DNA of 42,125 nucleotides, from positions 100,245-142,369 of the forward strand of contig CALSCP010001345.1 in the NCBI GenBank assembly GCA_943704425.1. Direction: 5' to 3'. This stretch comes from Ministeria vibrans ATCC 50519 (lineage: Eukaryota; Opisthokonta; Filasterea). The first letter of the stretch is position 1. Every line of letters starts with the position of its first letter. Both the position numbers and the translations under genes were made by a program. Under the pieces are notes generated by a model. That model saw only the letters and a list, made by a program, of their open reading frames with translations, ran no database searches and had not been told where the DNA came from. Below are positions 1 through 14,500 of the stretch, one piece after another.

Positions 1-624
1 GGGGGCGGTGGGGGCGGCGGTGGAGGGGCCGGCGGTGCGCGCACGGGGTCGTGAGGGCGCGTACCGGGCGAATGGCGCTGGCGCTCAAGCCTGCAAACAC
101 AGATAGTGCGTGTGTGAGAGTGTGAGGGCAATTTTAAGGCACTCGGAGAGCCCCCCAGGCCCCGCCCGCAGGCACGCCGATGGTGCAATGAGCAGTGCTA
201 GCCACACAGGGAGAAGGACGCACAGAAGCGATGTGCCGCAATGGCCAAACGACCAATCGATTTCAAAACGAAGAACAGAAAAAAAAAAAAAAAAAAAAAA
301 AAAGAGCGCTTACTCTTGTTTGACGACATGAGGAGAAACTGGGGGTGCAGGCATCGGGGGTGGGCCGTCGCCTTGATTCTCTGCCCACTGGCCGTACGCC
401 AGAAAGCAAAAGATGAGAAAGAGAGCGACTTCACTGACGCGACGAAGAGTCACTCGCATGACGCACTCTCAGACACCCACAGAAGTCACACACACACAGC
501 CGACGCAGACGATCCACGCACTCAGACAAAATGAGTAAATTAATAATATTTTGTTATATGAAATATGATATGAAATATGATTTGATTTCTAAATCTAAAA
601 TGAATTTATTTTTTTGCTTGAAAG
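1..624. other. Non-coding flank upstream of the SDR gene
   Basis: I see no supportable gene here. The first 60 bases are G-rich and low in complexity. A run of about 23 A lies near 281-303, a CA-rich stretch near 480-500, and the last 90 bases are strongly AT-rich. The AT-rich part ends in a T-rich tract and AAAG directly before the ATG of the SDR gene, so it probably holds that gene's promoter and 5' UTR. Short open frames crossing the poly-A run encode lysine or phenylalanine runs and have no protein character. Confidence 0.6.
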
Positions 625-1832
625 ATGTTCACTTTAGCGAAGAAGAACATCATTGTGACGGGAGGCACCAAGGGGATTGGGCGTGCAGTCGCAGAGGAGT
701 GCGTGGCGGCGGGTGCAAGTGTGCTGATCACCGCACGCACTGAAAGTGATCTTGTCGCCTTCACTCAGCTACTCAGCGCCCGAGCCGTCCACGGCCAGCG
801 TGTGTTTGGGCTTGCAGTTGATTCCGCCGACAAGGACTCCGCCGCAACCATTGTGGCGGCCGCAAGAACACATTTTGATTCTGTTGGTAATTCAACTCAT
901 CCTTAGCACAAACTAAGCACTAATCGCACTCACACTCACATACGTACGCACACACATACGTACACACACTTACACGTACACACACACACACACATACTCA
1001 CTCACTCACTCACTCACACACACTCACTCTCACTCGCTCACTCACACACTCACTCACTCACTCACTCACTCACTCACTCTCTTATATCACACACACATAC
1101 ATACATTTCATCAAACAGAACAAGCTACACGACACCTTTAAACTAAACACTTCTCATCACTCGTTCGCTTGCGTAGTTCATGGACTCGTCAACAATGTCG
1201 GAACCAACATCCGCAAACCCGCCATTGAATACTCCGCCGAAGAGACCGCCTCTCTCATGTCAACGAATCTGCTCAACTCAGCCTTCCAGCTGTCCACCGC
1301 GCTCCACCCGCTTCTCTGTGCCGCCAATGGTGCCTCGGTGGTCAACATCAGCTCAGTCGCAAGTCTCTACCCAATGACAACCGGCATTGTCTATGCCATG
1401 TCCAAAGCCGCACTCAATCAAGTCAGAACACCTTCATTGTTCATCCACTCTTAATCGACTCTAACACAATCAGATGACACGAAACCTCTCACTGGAATGG
1501 GCGCGCGACCAAATTCGCGTCAATTGCATTGCTCCCTGGTACATCAAAACTCCTCTTGTCGAACCAGTCCTTTCCAACGAAGACTACCTCAAAAAAGGTA
1601 TTGCTTCCTCTCTCCCTCAAAACGAAATACCCCACAAGACAACGTCCAGAACGGTTCTGATTGGTCCGCTGGTATAGTGTTGCGTCGAACGCCAATGGGC
1701 CGAGTTGGAGAGACGCGCGAAGTGGCTGGGCCAGTGTGCTTTCTGCTCATGCCCGCGGCGCAGTACACGACGGGCCAGGTCATTGCAGTCGACGGCGGTT
1801 TCACCTGTTGCGGCTTTGACCACAACTCATAA
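625..1832 (+). CDS. Tropinone-reductase-like short-chain dehydrogenase/reductase (four exons)
   Basis: Predicted exons are 625-886, 1177-1421, 1474-1597 and 1678-1832; they join in frame to 261 residues, the usual length for a classical SDR. Visible motifs are the Rossmann nucleotide loop TGGTKGIG (residues 12-19), the NNVG motif just after the first junction, a serine pair before the catalytic tyrosine, and YAMSK with Tyr160 and Lys164. The segment [14 protein letters not shown] and the C-terminal [10 protein letters not shown] and VDGGF motifs are typical of plant-type tropinone-reductase-like SDRs. In that family the enzymes are NAD(P)(H)-dependent carbonyl or alcohol oxidoreductases with varied substrates, so the substrate here is unknown. 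No targeting signal is seen, which suggests a cytosolic enzyme. The donors GTCAGA and GTATTG are weak, but the reading frame supports both. The gene is convergent with the giant gene downstream. Confidence 0.9.
930..1090. repeat. CACTCA/CACA simple repeat in SDR intron 1
   Basis: A CA-rich tract of ACGTACACAC-type units followed by many CACTCACT units occupies most of intron 1 (887-1176) of the SDR gene. It contains no open frame of interest. The sense strand is C/A/T-rich and lacks G, in line with other repeat-filled introns in this window. Confidence 0.9.
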
Positions 1833-2518
<686 letters not shown>

Positions 2519-5500
2519 TCAAAGATCCACGTCATCCAAATCGGGTGGACCGTCCTCTTCCATCTCAGCCAAGTCGGGCGGGCCACTCTCTTCTGAGTCT
2601 TTTTCGTCTGCCTTGCACCCTCCTGCTTCTTCCAATGGCACCCCTCCAAGTACATCAGCGTCCACACTCGCAACCGAACTCCAAGACGACACACTCGCAC
2701 TGCGCATAAACTGTCGCGCATCCGCACTCACATCTGACGCATCTTCGAACTCAATATTGTTCATAAACGATCGACGCGATCCAATGCTGCTGGACGCAGA
2801 CGGACGCCGAGGCCGACGCACAGCCTCAGCGAGAGAGGCGGGCATGCGAGGGGCCGTCTTGCAGACAGGCGGACTGGCACTGGCGACTGCAGATGGTGGG
2901 GGCGTGGACAGTGAGCCGGGTGTCCTTGAGGCAGACGCCGCAGGTGATGGAGGCAGGAGGGGCGGTGTGTTGGGTGGGAGTGAAGGGACTGTCAAAGGTG
3001 GTGGGGGCAGAGAGGCAGGTGGAGCGGAAAGGGATGGGGGTAAGGCAGGCGGAACACTCGTCACAGGCGCAAATAGTGGCACAGTCAATCGCACAGGCGG
3101 TACACTTGATGGCACAGGCGGTACACTTGATGGCACAGGTGGCACACTATCTGGAACAGGTGGCAGACTGACTGGCCGCACAGAGGACACACGTAATGGC
3201 GCACTCACTGGCACTGGAACCGGTACTGGCAATACTCGTTGACACGCCTCCAGTTGAATTTTCCACTCCGACGCCTCTTCGAGTGCCAACCCGTCCAAAT
3301 CAACACCACTCCTCATCTCGCTGCTCTTCCGCCTCAAACTCAACTCCTCGTTACCAAACGAGATCGATTGCGTTCTCCTGCACAGTCTCTCCTCCTCCTT
3401 TACCTTCCACTCCTCCAGCGCCCCACTCAGTCGCTTCTTTCCCTTCAACTCACTCCCCGACATCACCAAGGTCTCCCCTTCGTCTCCGCCAGACCTCCAC
3501 TTCACCAACACTTTCTCACACTCCTTCCAATCACCCCTCCCGCTGCTTTCCCCGCCAATCCTCTTTCCTTCTTTCATCCCGCGTTGCTCACTCAACCGCA
3601 TCGCCGCCTCAGCCCGTCGCGACGTCGCCTCCACCAGCTCCCTTTGCACTCGCCTTTCATCATCTTTTCCTTCCTCCATCCCTCTTGTCCCGTCGCTCTC
3701 CATTCGTGACAACTCCCGTCGCAACCCAATCCCACTCCACGCTTCTTCTGTTTTCTCCGCCTCCTCTCCCTCTCCCTCATCCTTATCTCTCTCCTCCTCC
3801 ATCTTCCTCCGAAGCACAGCACTTCGTTCATTCAACTCCCCAATCACTCGCAGAGTCGCCTCCTCCATTCCTTCCCTCCCATCACTCACACTCAAGACAA
3901 CGCTCACCGTCCCCTCCTCCTCCTCTTCCTCCTCCTTTTCATCATCAACTTCTAATAATCCTCCATCCTCACTCTTCAATTCCAACTCCAACTCGACGTC
4001 ACTATCACTAGTGCTGGTCGCCACGTCAAACGTACCCCCGCCCGAATCACACCCAAAAGCACGGCGCGTAAACTTTTCATAGTCCAATCGTCCGTCAACA
4101 TCACAGTCCATCCGTTCCACACAATACCGCACAGCCTCCTCATCCCCTTCAAGCATCGCCAACAGTCGCTTCCGCGTCAACATTCGCATCTTCTCCCCGC
4201 GTAGCAGCTCCCGAAACCCATCCAAAACCACCCCCATCGAATCCACCCGCTCCATCTCCCGTCGCACCACGCACTGCATGTACTCACCGCGTCCCAACGT
4301 GCCTCGTCGTGCCCCTGCCAACTCAAACATCGACTCACACTCCCCCTGCTCATCATCAAATCGATAGCCCAGCGACTGCAGTGCCCCGCGAAACTCTCGC
4401 AGTGTCAGTCGTCCCAGCTGCGCACGATCAAAGTAGCTGAATGCCCGTGATATCTCCTCCAGTCGCTCGTCGCTCACCCCGTGCTTCCCTCGTGCTTCCT
4501 CTTGCTCACGCACTACCAACTCCATTTGAACCAGCAGTGCCTCGGCCGCACGCCACGCCCGATGCAGCGACTCTACCGTCTGCGTCGTGTACACCCCACC
4601 GCCACTCTCGTGCTCCCGCATCGCACTCTCCAACGCACACACTCCTTCCAGTGCCGCTCGTTCTCCCTCTAGCTCTCCTTTCAGCTCTTCCACCACCATC
4701 AACTGCTCGTCGAGTTTTCGTACCGCCACACTTGCCCGCCCCACTCGCTGACTAAACGCCGACAGCCACGCCGCAAGACGATCCGCCGCCGCCGCATACT
4801 CCCGACTCGCCAGCTCACTCTCCTCCAAGTCGTCCAGACGAAACTCCAGCCGTACTACCGCACTCTTCAACAGCGTCTCAAGCTCATCAAACCGCCCCAC
4901 TACCACGTCCCACTCGGCAGTGTACGTCGCCCGTCGTCCACCCACCTCCCCACGCAGAGCCTCCAGCCGCGCTATCCGCTCTTCCACCTCCCCAATTGTA
5001 CTTATCGCCTCACGCTCGCACAACGCCTCCATCTCATCCTCCATACCATCAAGCCATCCCAACAGTGCACTGCGCTCCCCCTCATTCTCCCGCGCTGTCT
5101 TTTCCTGCGCCACACGCAGTGCCCTCTCCGTTCCAATGTGTTCCAGCTCCGCTGTAAGCTCAGTTAAATACTCATGTATGCTTGCACAATGTCGCTCCGG
5201 CAACGCCTCCTCCTCCTCCTCCTCTTGCTCCTTCCCCAAACGCAACAGTTGCGTTCCTTCCTCCACAAGCGCCACACACTCTGCCTCGCAATCATCTGCG
5301 TCGCGCTGGCTAACTTCCGCCTCTTCAACACTCCATCCTAAAAGTTCTTCCGCCTGCAACTGCCATTCGTCTGCCACTTCAATACGCTCTCGCACACGAT
5401 CTTCCCGCTGACGCTCGGCCACACGCTGCTCTGCCTGTGACAGCAACTGCTCCAGCAACGCATGCGCCTCCGTCACACGTTCCACCACCACTTCTCGTAG

Positions 5501-8500
5501 CGCCCACTGCGCCATGCGCACCGCCAGCTGTTCACGCACCGTCTTAAGCGTCTCCGCATCGTCCATTGGCTGACCCATCGTCTCGCGCGCCCACTTTGCT
5601 TCTGCGTCGCACTCGCGCCGCAACTGTCGCTCCCGCTCGCTCTCTGCTCGCTCTCGTTCAACCCGCTCTCGCAAAACCCGAATTGACGCACACAGCGATT
5701 GCACGCGTGCTCCTTCCGCCTGCACTGCCTCTGAACAGCCTTCGGCCACAATCGCGTCACGCTCGGCCATCTCTGCGCGCTCCACCAGCACACGCAGACA
5801 CTCTTCGCCCCGCTCGTCAATCATTCCGTTTGCCACCTGATCGTGCAACTCGTAGTAGTATCGCGTGAGAGTGTTCTCGTGTGCCCGCACGCGTGCCGAC
5901 ACTTCTCCTTCATGCTCGCGCGCACTCAGCTGTTCTCGATGAATTGCAATTTCGTGTCGCAGCGCAGCTACAGCCGCCTCTGCCTCGTTTCCTTGCACTC
6001 CATACTCCAACTCACCCAGTCGCGTCTCGAGCTCACTCGTCACCCGATCCAACTGCACCACTGCCCCTCCATTGCCCAGTTCCGCGTGCGGCGCCACAAG
6101 CAACTCCGCACGCGCATCCGAAAGCCACAATTGAAACTCCTGTGCCTCCGCGTCCATCACCTCCTCGGTCCGTCGCTCGTCAATACGATCCAGCTCTTCG
6201 TCGCACAATTTCTCCAGGTGCGTCCACGCATCCAACACGCGTCCCACAAGTTCATCGGCCGCCGCACTACCCACATGCGTTGCATCTGCTGGCTCCATCT
6301 TCTCCGTGTACGCTGCAACATACCGTCGAATAGTTGCCAATGACGTGCCCTTGTGCGACAGAACGTACTCTACATGCTCAGCACGCGCCTGTAAGTCCCC
6401 ATGCCCCGCCATCAGTGCCCCCTCCTGACTTTGCGTCCACTTCAGAACCCCTTCACACTCGTCACGCAGTCGCTCCCATCGCTGTCGCCCTTCCAGCCGT
6501 ACCTCTATATCTCCCATTCTTCTCTTGACCGCCTCCAGTCGCGCACGCACCCGTCGCACGCGTGCGTCGTCCACCGCATCACGCTCCAGCTCGTCGCACG
6601 CAATCTCCGCCGCACGCATTTCGGTTGCGTACTCCTCACGATGCGCTCGCAATCGCAACTCGGTCGACTCCGTTGACGGGTCCGTCTCGTCCTCTTGCAC
6701 ATACCGCTCCAATCGTGCACTCATCGACAGTTCCAATTGCTCGAAACGACCATTGACAATCACACGTCGCTGGCATACACGCAATCGCTCCACAGCACTC
6801 TCCCACGCCTTTCGTGTGCACACACGTTGCGCGCGTAGTTGTTCCATCAAAGCCACACTCGTCCCGCCTGATCCGCCCTCTTCTCCTTCAACCACTTGCA
6901 CTGTATTCGCCTGGAACAGCTCCGTGGCCTGTCTCTCAAGCGACCCAATGACACGCGCGTGCGCCTCAAGGTCACGTGCCATCTCGACGACACTCTCCTC
7001 GTCGTTGACAGCACGCTCGCTGTCGCGTTCCATTGTCTCCCGCAGCTCCAAAAACGCATCCAGTACAGTTTCCACTTGCTTGTGCAGTGCCAGTCGCTCT
7101 CGTTCACACATAATGTCCGTCGCAAACTGAGCTAAACGACCACGCACCGCCCGATCGCGTCCCAACAGTTGCACATGCAGTGGCTCAGGCAGTGCCTGCA
7201 GTGCGACATCTACTTGTCGCTCCAGCTCACGATGCACACGCTCAATGCTCGCCAGTGGCTCGGTACCCGCTCCTTGCACCGCAGCGTGTGTCAACACGTG
7301 TGGCACACTTGCATCGACCGTCATGAGCTGCTCAAGACACTGACTAACCACGTGTCGCTGCCGACGCAGCTCTCGACGATCTCGGTTCTGCTCCCGCACC
7401 TGCGCAAGTCCCGTCTCAACCAGCGCCAGACGGGCACTTAGCACCTCTACATCCACCGCTGACGTACCCTCATTTGTACACAATGCACTCAACTGCTCGC
7501 GTGTCATCGCCGCATCCACTAGGCTATTCTCAACCTCTGCCTCTTCTTCTTCTTCCTCCTCCTCCTCCTCCTCCTCTTCGTCTTGCCCATTTTCACCTTC
7601 GAGTTCGGATATAAGTGCCCCATTAGTGTGCACCAGACGATTCAGAGTCTCTTCAAGCAGACCCACTCGCTCTGCAAGCGACTCCAGTACTTCCATAGCT
7701 TCCACATGCGCCACGACCCGCTCCACTTCTTTCTTGACACACTCCAGCGATTCCGTCACGCGCACTCGTTCGGCGCGCACAAACGCATCGTCACTCAACG
7801 TCTCGATTGACGACAGCTTGCTCTCCACCTCCACTGCGACTGTGCGCGCCCGAGCAACCCCATCGCGATCCACTTCCTGCAGACAAGCTCGCATGCGCGC
7901 CACTCCATGACTCGCCTCCTCCAGTACTTGTTTCTGCCGTCGCACCACCTGAGCTCGCTCCATCTGTGCCTGAGTTTCCAACAGTGTTGCTTCCAACTGT
8001 ACCACACTCTGCTCGAGATCTTCGTACGCATAGCTCACTTGCTGAAGTGGAGTGTCCCGCCACGCAGAGGGCACATACATCATGGCGGCCGCTTCCATCG
8101 CCTCCAGATCACTGCGACGCCCGTGCACGGTGCTCACCAACATGGTCACTCGGTCCACCACGGCGAGACCTTCCTCCTCCGACGTGTCCACCACTATCCC
8201 CAACTGCACGACGCAGGACGCCACGGTGACTCGCTGTGCCTCACACCACTCGCGCAGCCTCTCTAGCTCACACAGCCACTCCACGTGTGACCGCACTTGC
8301 GCGACAGCACTCACTGCCGCCCGTATCACTCTTTCCAGCAACTGCCATGCCTCGTGTAGCCGCACCATCCGCTCCATTGTAACCGTGACATCCCTGGTGG
8401 TCGCAGGGGCATCATTCGCTAAAATGTGCGCCGCACGCTTGCGCAGTCCCTCCAAACGTTGGCTCTTACAGTGGCCCAGCGTTTGTTGGAGCAACGCAAG

Positions 8501-11500
8501 AGTCTGTTGTTGCTCGCGTACATTTGCAAGTTCCTCTTCCATGTCGACAAGAGTGCGCATGGCCGCCACAGCCGAGTGTGTTGCCACCACCGGCACGCTT
8601 TCCAGGTGGCGCCGCAGCCACGACTGCAGTGCCGCCACATCTACTGCAAGCTGCTGTGCCTCACTGCGCCATGCCAACATGTGTTGCACCTCCGTCACGC
8701 GCACACTCAGTGGATGCGCGTCACCCAACACCAATGGTCGAATCTCATGGTCCATCAGCAACGCCAGCTCCCGCTGCAACTGCTGCACACCATCCACACT
8801 CTCGAGAGACTCGGCCACAGTCTGAATGCTGGAAACACGCGCTATCAAATGATTGGCAGTCGTCTCGGTGCGCCACTGCTGTTCACGCTCCCTCAGCCTG
8901 CCAATGTACACACGCAGCGAACTTTTCAGAGAGTCGCGCGCGGTGACTGTCATGTCACGCAGCTGTGTCCACTCTTCGTGTGCGCGCGCGACAGCACGCT
9001 CGTCAGCAAACAATCCCATTTGAAGTCGTCGTTGCCTGTCAAAACACTCCTCGAGCTGCACGGCCTCGACGCGCCTTAATCGTTCCTGAGCACCCTCTAA
9101 AGTGTCATTGCATGCCTCCTCGCGCGACACCTGCTCCTCAGCCAAACGCGCCAGAGTGTGTCCCGCCTGCTCAAGCACACGTCGCTGCACTGCCGCCTCG
9201 TGCAGAAACACAGCAACCGCATGCTCGTGCGCTGCACAATCTGCCTGACGACGAGCACAATCGCACACACGCGTCCACAGCTCTTCCAGTTCGGTCATAA
9301 CACGCGACGCCAAAGCATTGCCACTGGTCACAAGGGTGCGTGATACGCGTCGCAGCTCCTTCATGCGCTCCTGCTCCTCCACCATCACATTGCGCTCGTG
9401 AAATTCGCGAAAGCGACGTTCGTTCACACTCGCTTGGTGCACCGACGCAGCACTTAGCTCCATACTCGCTAGCGTCTCGAGGTCGGCGAGACGCAATCGA
9501 GCGCGTCGAGCGTCGCGCTGAAACGTGTGCCACGCCACTGTGCTCTCGAGGCGCACGAGCGCCTCGTCCAGCTGATCGCGGGTCTCCGCAACGCGCTGTC
9601 GCTCCCCATCCACACACTCAAGCTGTCGTGCGAGTCGTGTGAGTTCCTGGCCTGCCTGACGCACATCTGTCGCCGCATTGCGCAACACAATCAGATTCTG
9701 AGTCTCGTCCGCATTGTGAAGCAGTTGTGTTGCACGCTCCAGACGCTCTGTGGCACACGCGAGCCACCACGAGAGTTGTGCGTGGGTGGCAGCGCCACTG
9801 TCCAACCCCAAAGCAGCTTCACGATACGACGCGCGTCTTGTGTGAGCGTCCAGTCGTCGCACCACCTTGCCCATGTACGCCTGCGTGGCGCGTCCACTCT
9901 CAATCAATGCCCAGGGGTCCTCGCCCAGTGCTTCGCCCACTGCACACAACTGCTCTTGCAACTGGTGCAGTTTGTCGTGCAGCAGCGCACGGTCCTCTTC
10001 CAGCGGATCCACTCCAGTCGTATTTGCGCCGGCCGTCGCACTTGACAGCGTCAGTTGAAGTCGCTCGGAACAGGTGCGCACACGAAACAGTGCCACAATG
10101 CCGGTGAGATGCTGTAAACGCACGTACGCCTTGGTCTTGAGCTCACCAAACTCACGCACCATTTCGTCGTGTCGCGAGCGCAACTGATCACCGTGAGAGC
10201 GCACAAAGAAGACGGAAAACCCCGTGAGCATTGCGGACGCCCGTGCGCCCAACTCATTGACCGAGTCCATCTTGAGCATGACACTTGCCTCTAGTCCCCG
10301 ATGGTGCTCCAGCAGATCCTCGTTGGCCACTTGGTCCGCACCGTACGCCGTCGACTGCAGCAGCGAGTCCATCTCGTGGATCCATGCCATGAGTGCGTCA
10401 GCGTCCTGGAGCCACCCGACCAACTTTGACATCTGCTTCAGCACATTGCTCTTGCCACGTGCCGCAATCTGATTGTGCTCCAGGTAGCGCTTGACCTTGA
10501 TCAAGAGCTCGGCAGTGCTGCTGCGCTCAGCTTCTTTGTGACTGCTGGCAGGCAACGCCAGCAACTCGCGCCAACGTGTCTCGTGTGCGGCGAGGGCCGC
10601 GCACAGGGCCGCGTGACCCTGCTCCGTAACGGAGAGTGTCTCAAGCGCGTTGCGATACGAGTTGTCGCCAAGTTCGCCCGACATGGAAACCAGCTCATCG
10701 AGGAGCGCCCACAGGTCCTCTTCAAAAAGCCACACGTCCTGAAGTCGCGTGAGTGCCTCTGTTTGTTGCTCAAGCAGATTTGCAAGTTCGTCGAGTGCAC
10801 TCAGTGTGGGCTGCATGTAAGCGTGTACTGCAACGGGCGCCTGCAGCAGCTTGTGCAATGTCGCGCGTCGTGTGTTCACCTGATCCTCGAACGTGGTGAG
10901 CTCCGTCAAACGCACGCGTGTTTCTTCCACACTCTCACAGCCGTGCGGCCCGATGGCACGCACACTCTCCAGTGACATGCGAAGCCAAGCAAGGTGCGAG
11001 TCACAGTCGTGTGTCCACTGCTCGCGTTCGTGTCGTGTGTGCAAGTGTGCTTGCACCTCCGCCGCAGTCGTCTTGATTGTCGCCAGCGCAGTGCGCAGTC
11101 GCGGGTCTTCTTCAGTTGTATCCGCACGCGCAAGAGCATCGCTCTCAATCTCCTTGACAATCGCTCCAAGATCGTCTCCCTCCGCGGTGCACAAAGCCTC
11201 GAGCCGGTCCGTCAGACCTTGCAGGTGGCGCAAGTCATTGACAATGCGCTGCTCACGCAACGTCGCCTCGCGCGCCACCTGCTCACTGCGCAACGCCTCA
11301 ATGGCACACGTGTGGCACTCGTTGTAGTACGCCGAGAGAGCCACATTGTCCAGGTGACGCACAATCTTCGATAGGTCCTCGAGACGTTGCACACGCGACG
11401 ACAATGTAGACACTGTCGTTTGGTCTGTTGTGGGGTAATCCGCCTGCACGATGCGCTCAATCTCGCTGTGCAGTCGTGCCACACGCTCCTGCTCCTCCCA

Positions 11501-14500
11501 CTCGCGACAGGCACGCTCGGCTGCCGACGCACGCTCCATCAGTTGTTCTTTGAGAACAAGTGCGCGCTCTTCAAGTGCCACTGTGACCGCACGCGACGTA
11601 CGACCACCGTCAAACTCAGCTTCGAGGGACGCCACAAGAGCCCGATGGGCGCGCCACTCGGCCAATTCAAAGGGATCGTACGCCTCAAGTGCCGCAAGAG
11701 ACTCTTCAAGGTGCACAAGCCAGGCGGTGCCCGTCTCCACCAGTGTCTCGGCGGCACGCGATCGTTCTCGTTCCGCCAGCACACGTCGGGCATTGTCGAG
11801 CGCACACTGTGTCTCTTTCGAGGGCAATGCATTGTGTGCTGCTGTGGCACGTCGAAGCACCGCGTCTATCTCACCCGGCGGCAATGAAGAACCTAGTGCA
11901 TCTGACAGAGCATCAAAGGCGGTCGCGACTACGTTGCGCAGTCGCTGTTCACGTCGCATGGCCCCCAGTTGTTCTCGCGCCGCTGTCCGTTCCCTAATAC
12001 GTGAGCGTGCGTCGTTCATACGCTTCACAATGCCATCACACTGTTCGTCGAGTGCCGACTGCCAAGCGACCGGAATGGTACCAACAAGGTCAAGAGTGTC
12101 GCAACTCAAATGAATCTCGTCGAAGCGACTCTGAGCCACATTCACCAAAGACTGGCTGAGTTGCTTCTGAGCCCCAAACCACTCTGCAAGCTCGCGTGTC
12201 TTGCTCAACATCTGCAAGAATATGTCAGCGTTGTGGCAAAAGCGCTCGCTGGCATCGCGAGCGGCACACACACTTGACTCGTCGCTGAGATTGTCGTTGG
12301 CCATGCGACGCACCAATTTGGCATGGCGCTCGAGGTGCTCACGGGCAGACGTGGGAGGCACACTGGCACTTGCTGTGGTGTTTTGTTCAAAGCCCTCTTG
12401 GAGCTGAGCTGCAAGACGGAGACGTTGTTCGCGCAGAGCGTCTTGACGTGCGTGTTCTCGTTGCACAATACTCTCCGCAATAGCTGTGCTCACCGTCTTG
12501 CGAGCCGTCTCACTGGCTTGGGTGAGCTTGACATGGGTGTCGAGGCAAAGGCGACGAGCCTCGGCAACGAGACTCGGTAAACGTTCCGCGATACAGACAT
12601 CGAGGTCACGCTGGACACGGCGCAGGTGTGTCAGGGGCGAGTGGGTGCCCAATGTGGAGGTAATGGACTGAAACCAGTCGAGTACGGGAGCAGCACGGGT
12701 GCGCCAAGCATCACGGTCGAGTGCCAAAGCGACGGCACTCTTGCACTCCACGAGACGACGCACAAGCTCGGACCAGTGCATGTCGAGCACCGACAGCACA
12801 ACTAAGGTGGGCATGGCAGTGGTGAAGGCCAGACACTTTTCAACTGCGTCTTCGAGCAGCAGTGTGTCTTGTTCGACAAGCGCAAGAGCACGCTGAGCCT
12901 GTTGAAGCACAGGCAGCGAGGAGGACGCTGAGGCAACACGCTCGGACTGCACTAAAACGGTCTCGGAGGCACGCTGAACGCCCGCGAGGAGTCGCTGGGC
13001 ACGTTCTTCAAGGATGAGAGCACGGTGGCGCTCGACGATGGCAACACACGCGACGCGGTACTGCTTGGTAAGAGCGACAATGTCGTCTACGAGCGGGCGC
13101 TCGCGAGTCGCTGCCAGCTCGGGCGGCACCTGAGCGTGCAACTGACGCACTTGGTTGACAAGCAGCGCCAAGTCTGAGTCGGCAAATCGGTCGAGGCGGG
13201 TACGTAGCATGTCGAGGGCGTCACGGTCGGGAGGACGACGGCGCGCGAGAAACGAGTCGACGAGAGACGTAAGCCACACGCGTTTTTGTTCGACGGCAGC
13301 ACGCCACTGCGACAGCCGGTTGATCAGTGCCTGATGGGGATCCGTTTCTTCACTTGCACGCAACATGGCCGCCTCAAGGTGGTCGTGAGCAGCGGCAAGG
13401 CACTCCTTGAGGACACGATGACGCAGAGTGAGTGAGGCTGCAGTAGTGGTATTAGAGGGAAGTGAGCGAGCGCGCTCTTGGACGCGTTCTAGCTCACGAC
13501 GCTCCTCGTCCAACTGTTGCTGAGTGCCGGCGCTCTCATGGATGCGGTTTGATGCAAGACGGGCACGTAGGATGAGACGGTTCAATGCCGCGACCGATTC
13601 GTGGTCGGGAAGGGCGGCTGTAAGACGACGGAGGCGCTGGTGAAGCGACGCGTCGACGGACTCGAGAGCACGCACAAGCGCAGTGAGACGTGGACGGACC
13701 AGGCGCTGGCGGTCCTCGCCAATGAGATTGGGCTGAGCGTACTCGTGCTGGAGCTCCTCGATGCGCTGACGGTGGGAGGAAAGGTCGCGCTGGAGTGCCT
13801 CGACCGAGTCAATGAGCTCACGGCAAGTGTCTGCGTTTGTGCCTGTTGACGTGGTGTGTGCGTGGCGCCAGATTGTCACACACCAGTCTTCGTGTAACTG
13901 AAGACGCACGCACAGGTCGTCAAAGTGTCGCTGACGTTCGCGGTCGGTGCGCGCTTGTTCCACACACACACTTAAGCGCCCCAATGCGTCGTGAAGCTGC
14001 GTGGAGAGCGAGAACAGCGGTGATTCATGAGTACGATTGAGCGCAGGGTGGGCTTTGGAGCGTTCTAGGAACGACTCAGCAGCGACAATGGCACCAGCAG
14101 AGACAGTCTGAAGGGCAGGACGGCGGTCGGAACGCAGACGGTATTCGTGGCGTGTGGCGTCGTTGAGGAGACGCGACAGGACATGAGCCGTCTCGCGCAG
14201 CGCCTGAGCTTCGCAGGTGAGTTTGCGACGCGAATGGAGCACCGAGAGAAGTTCACACCAATAGGGTTCAAGCTGGGGAGCAGACGCTATGGCACGTTCA
14301 CGTTGAGACGCCACGTGGGCTGTGAGAGCGTCAATGTGACGCAATGAGCCCGATGGGTCGACAGCGTGTGAGTCAATGTGGCTGACTGCATCGTTGAGCT
14401 GTGCGAGTGAAGTCGCCACGGAGTGAAGGAGACGCGCCTGTTGTTTGCGAGCGGCGTTCCGCGCGATAAGTTGCGCGGAACGTGCACGGAGTTGCTGCAG

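Noticed and set aside
2613-7441. Several 90-270 codon plus-strand frames rich in Pro, Ser, Arg and His
   Set aside because: They are antisense shadows of the giant minus-strand gene and follow its codon bias; none has motifs or splice structure.
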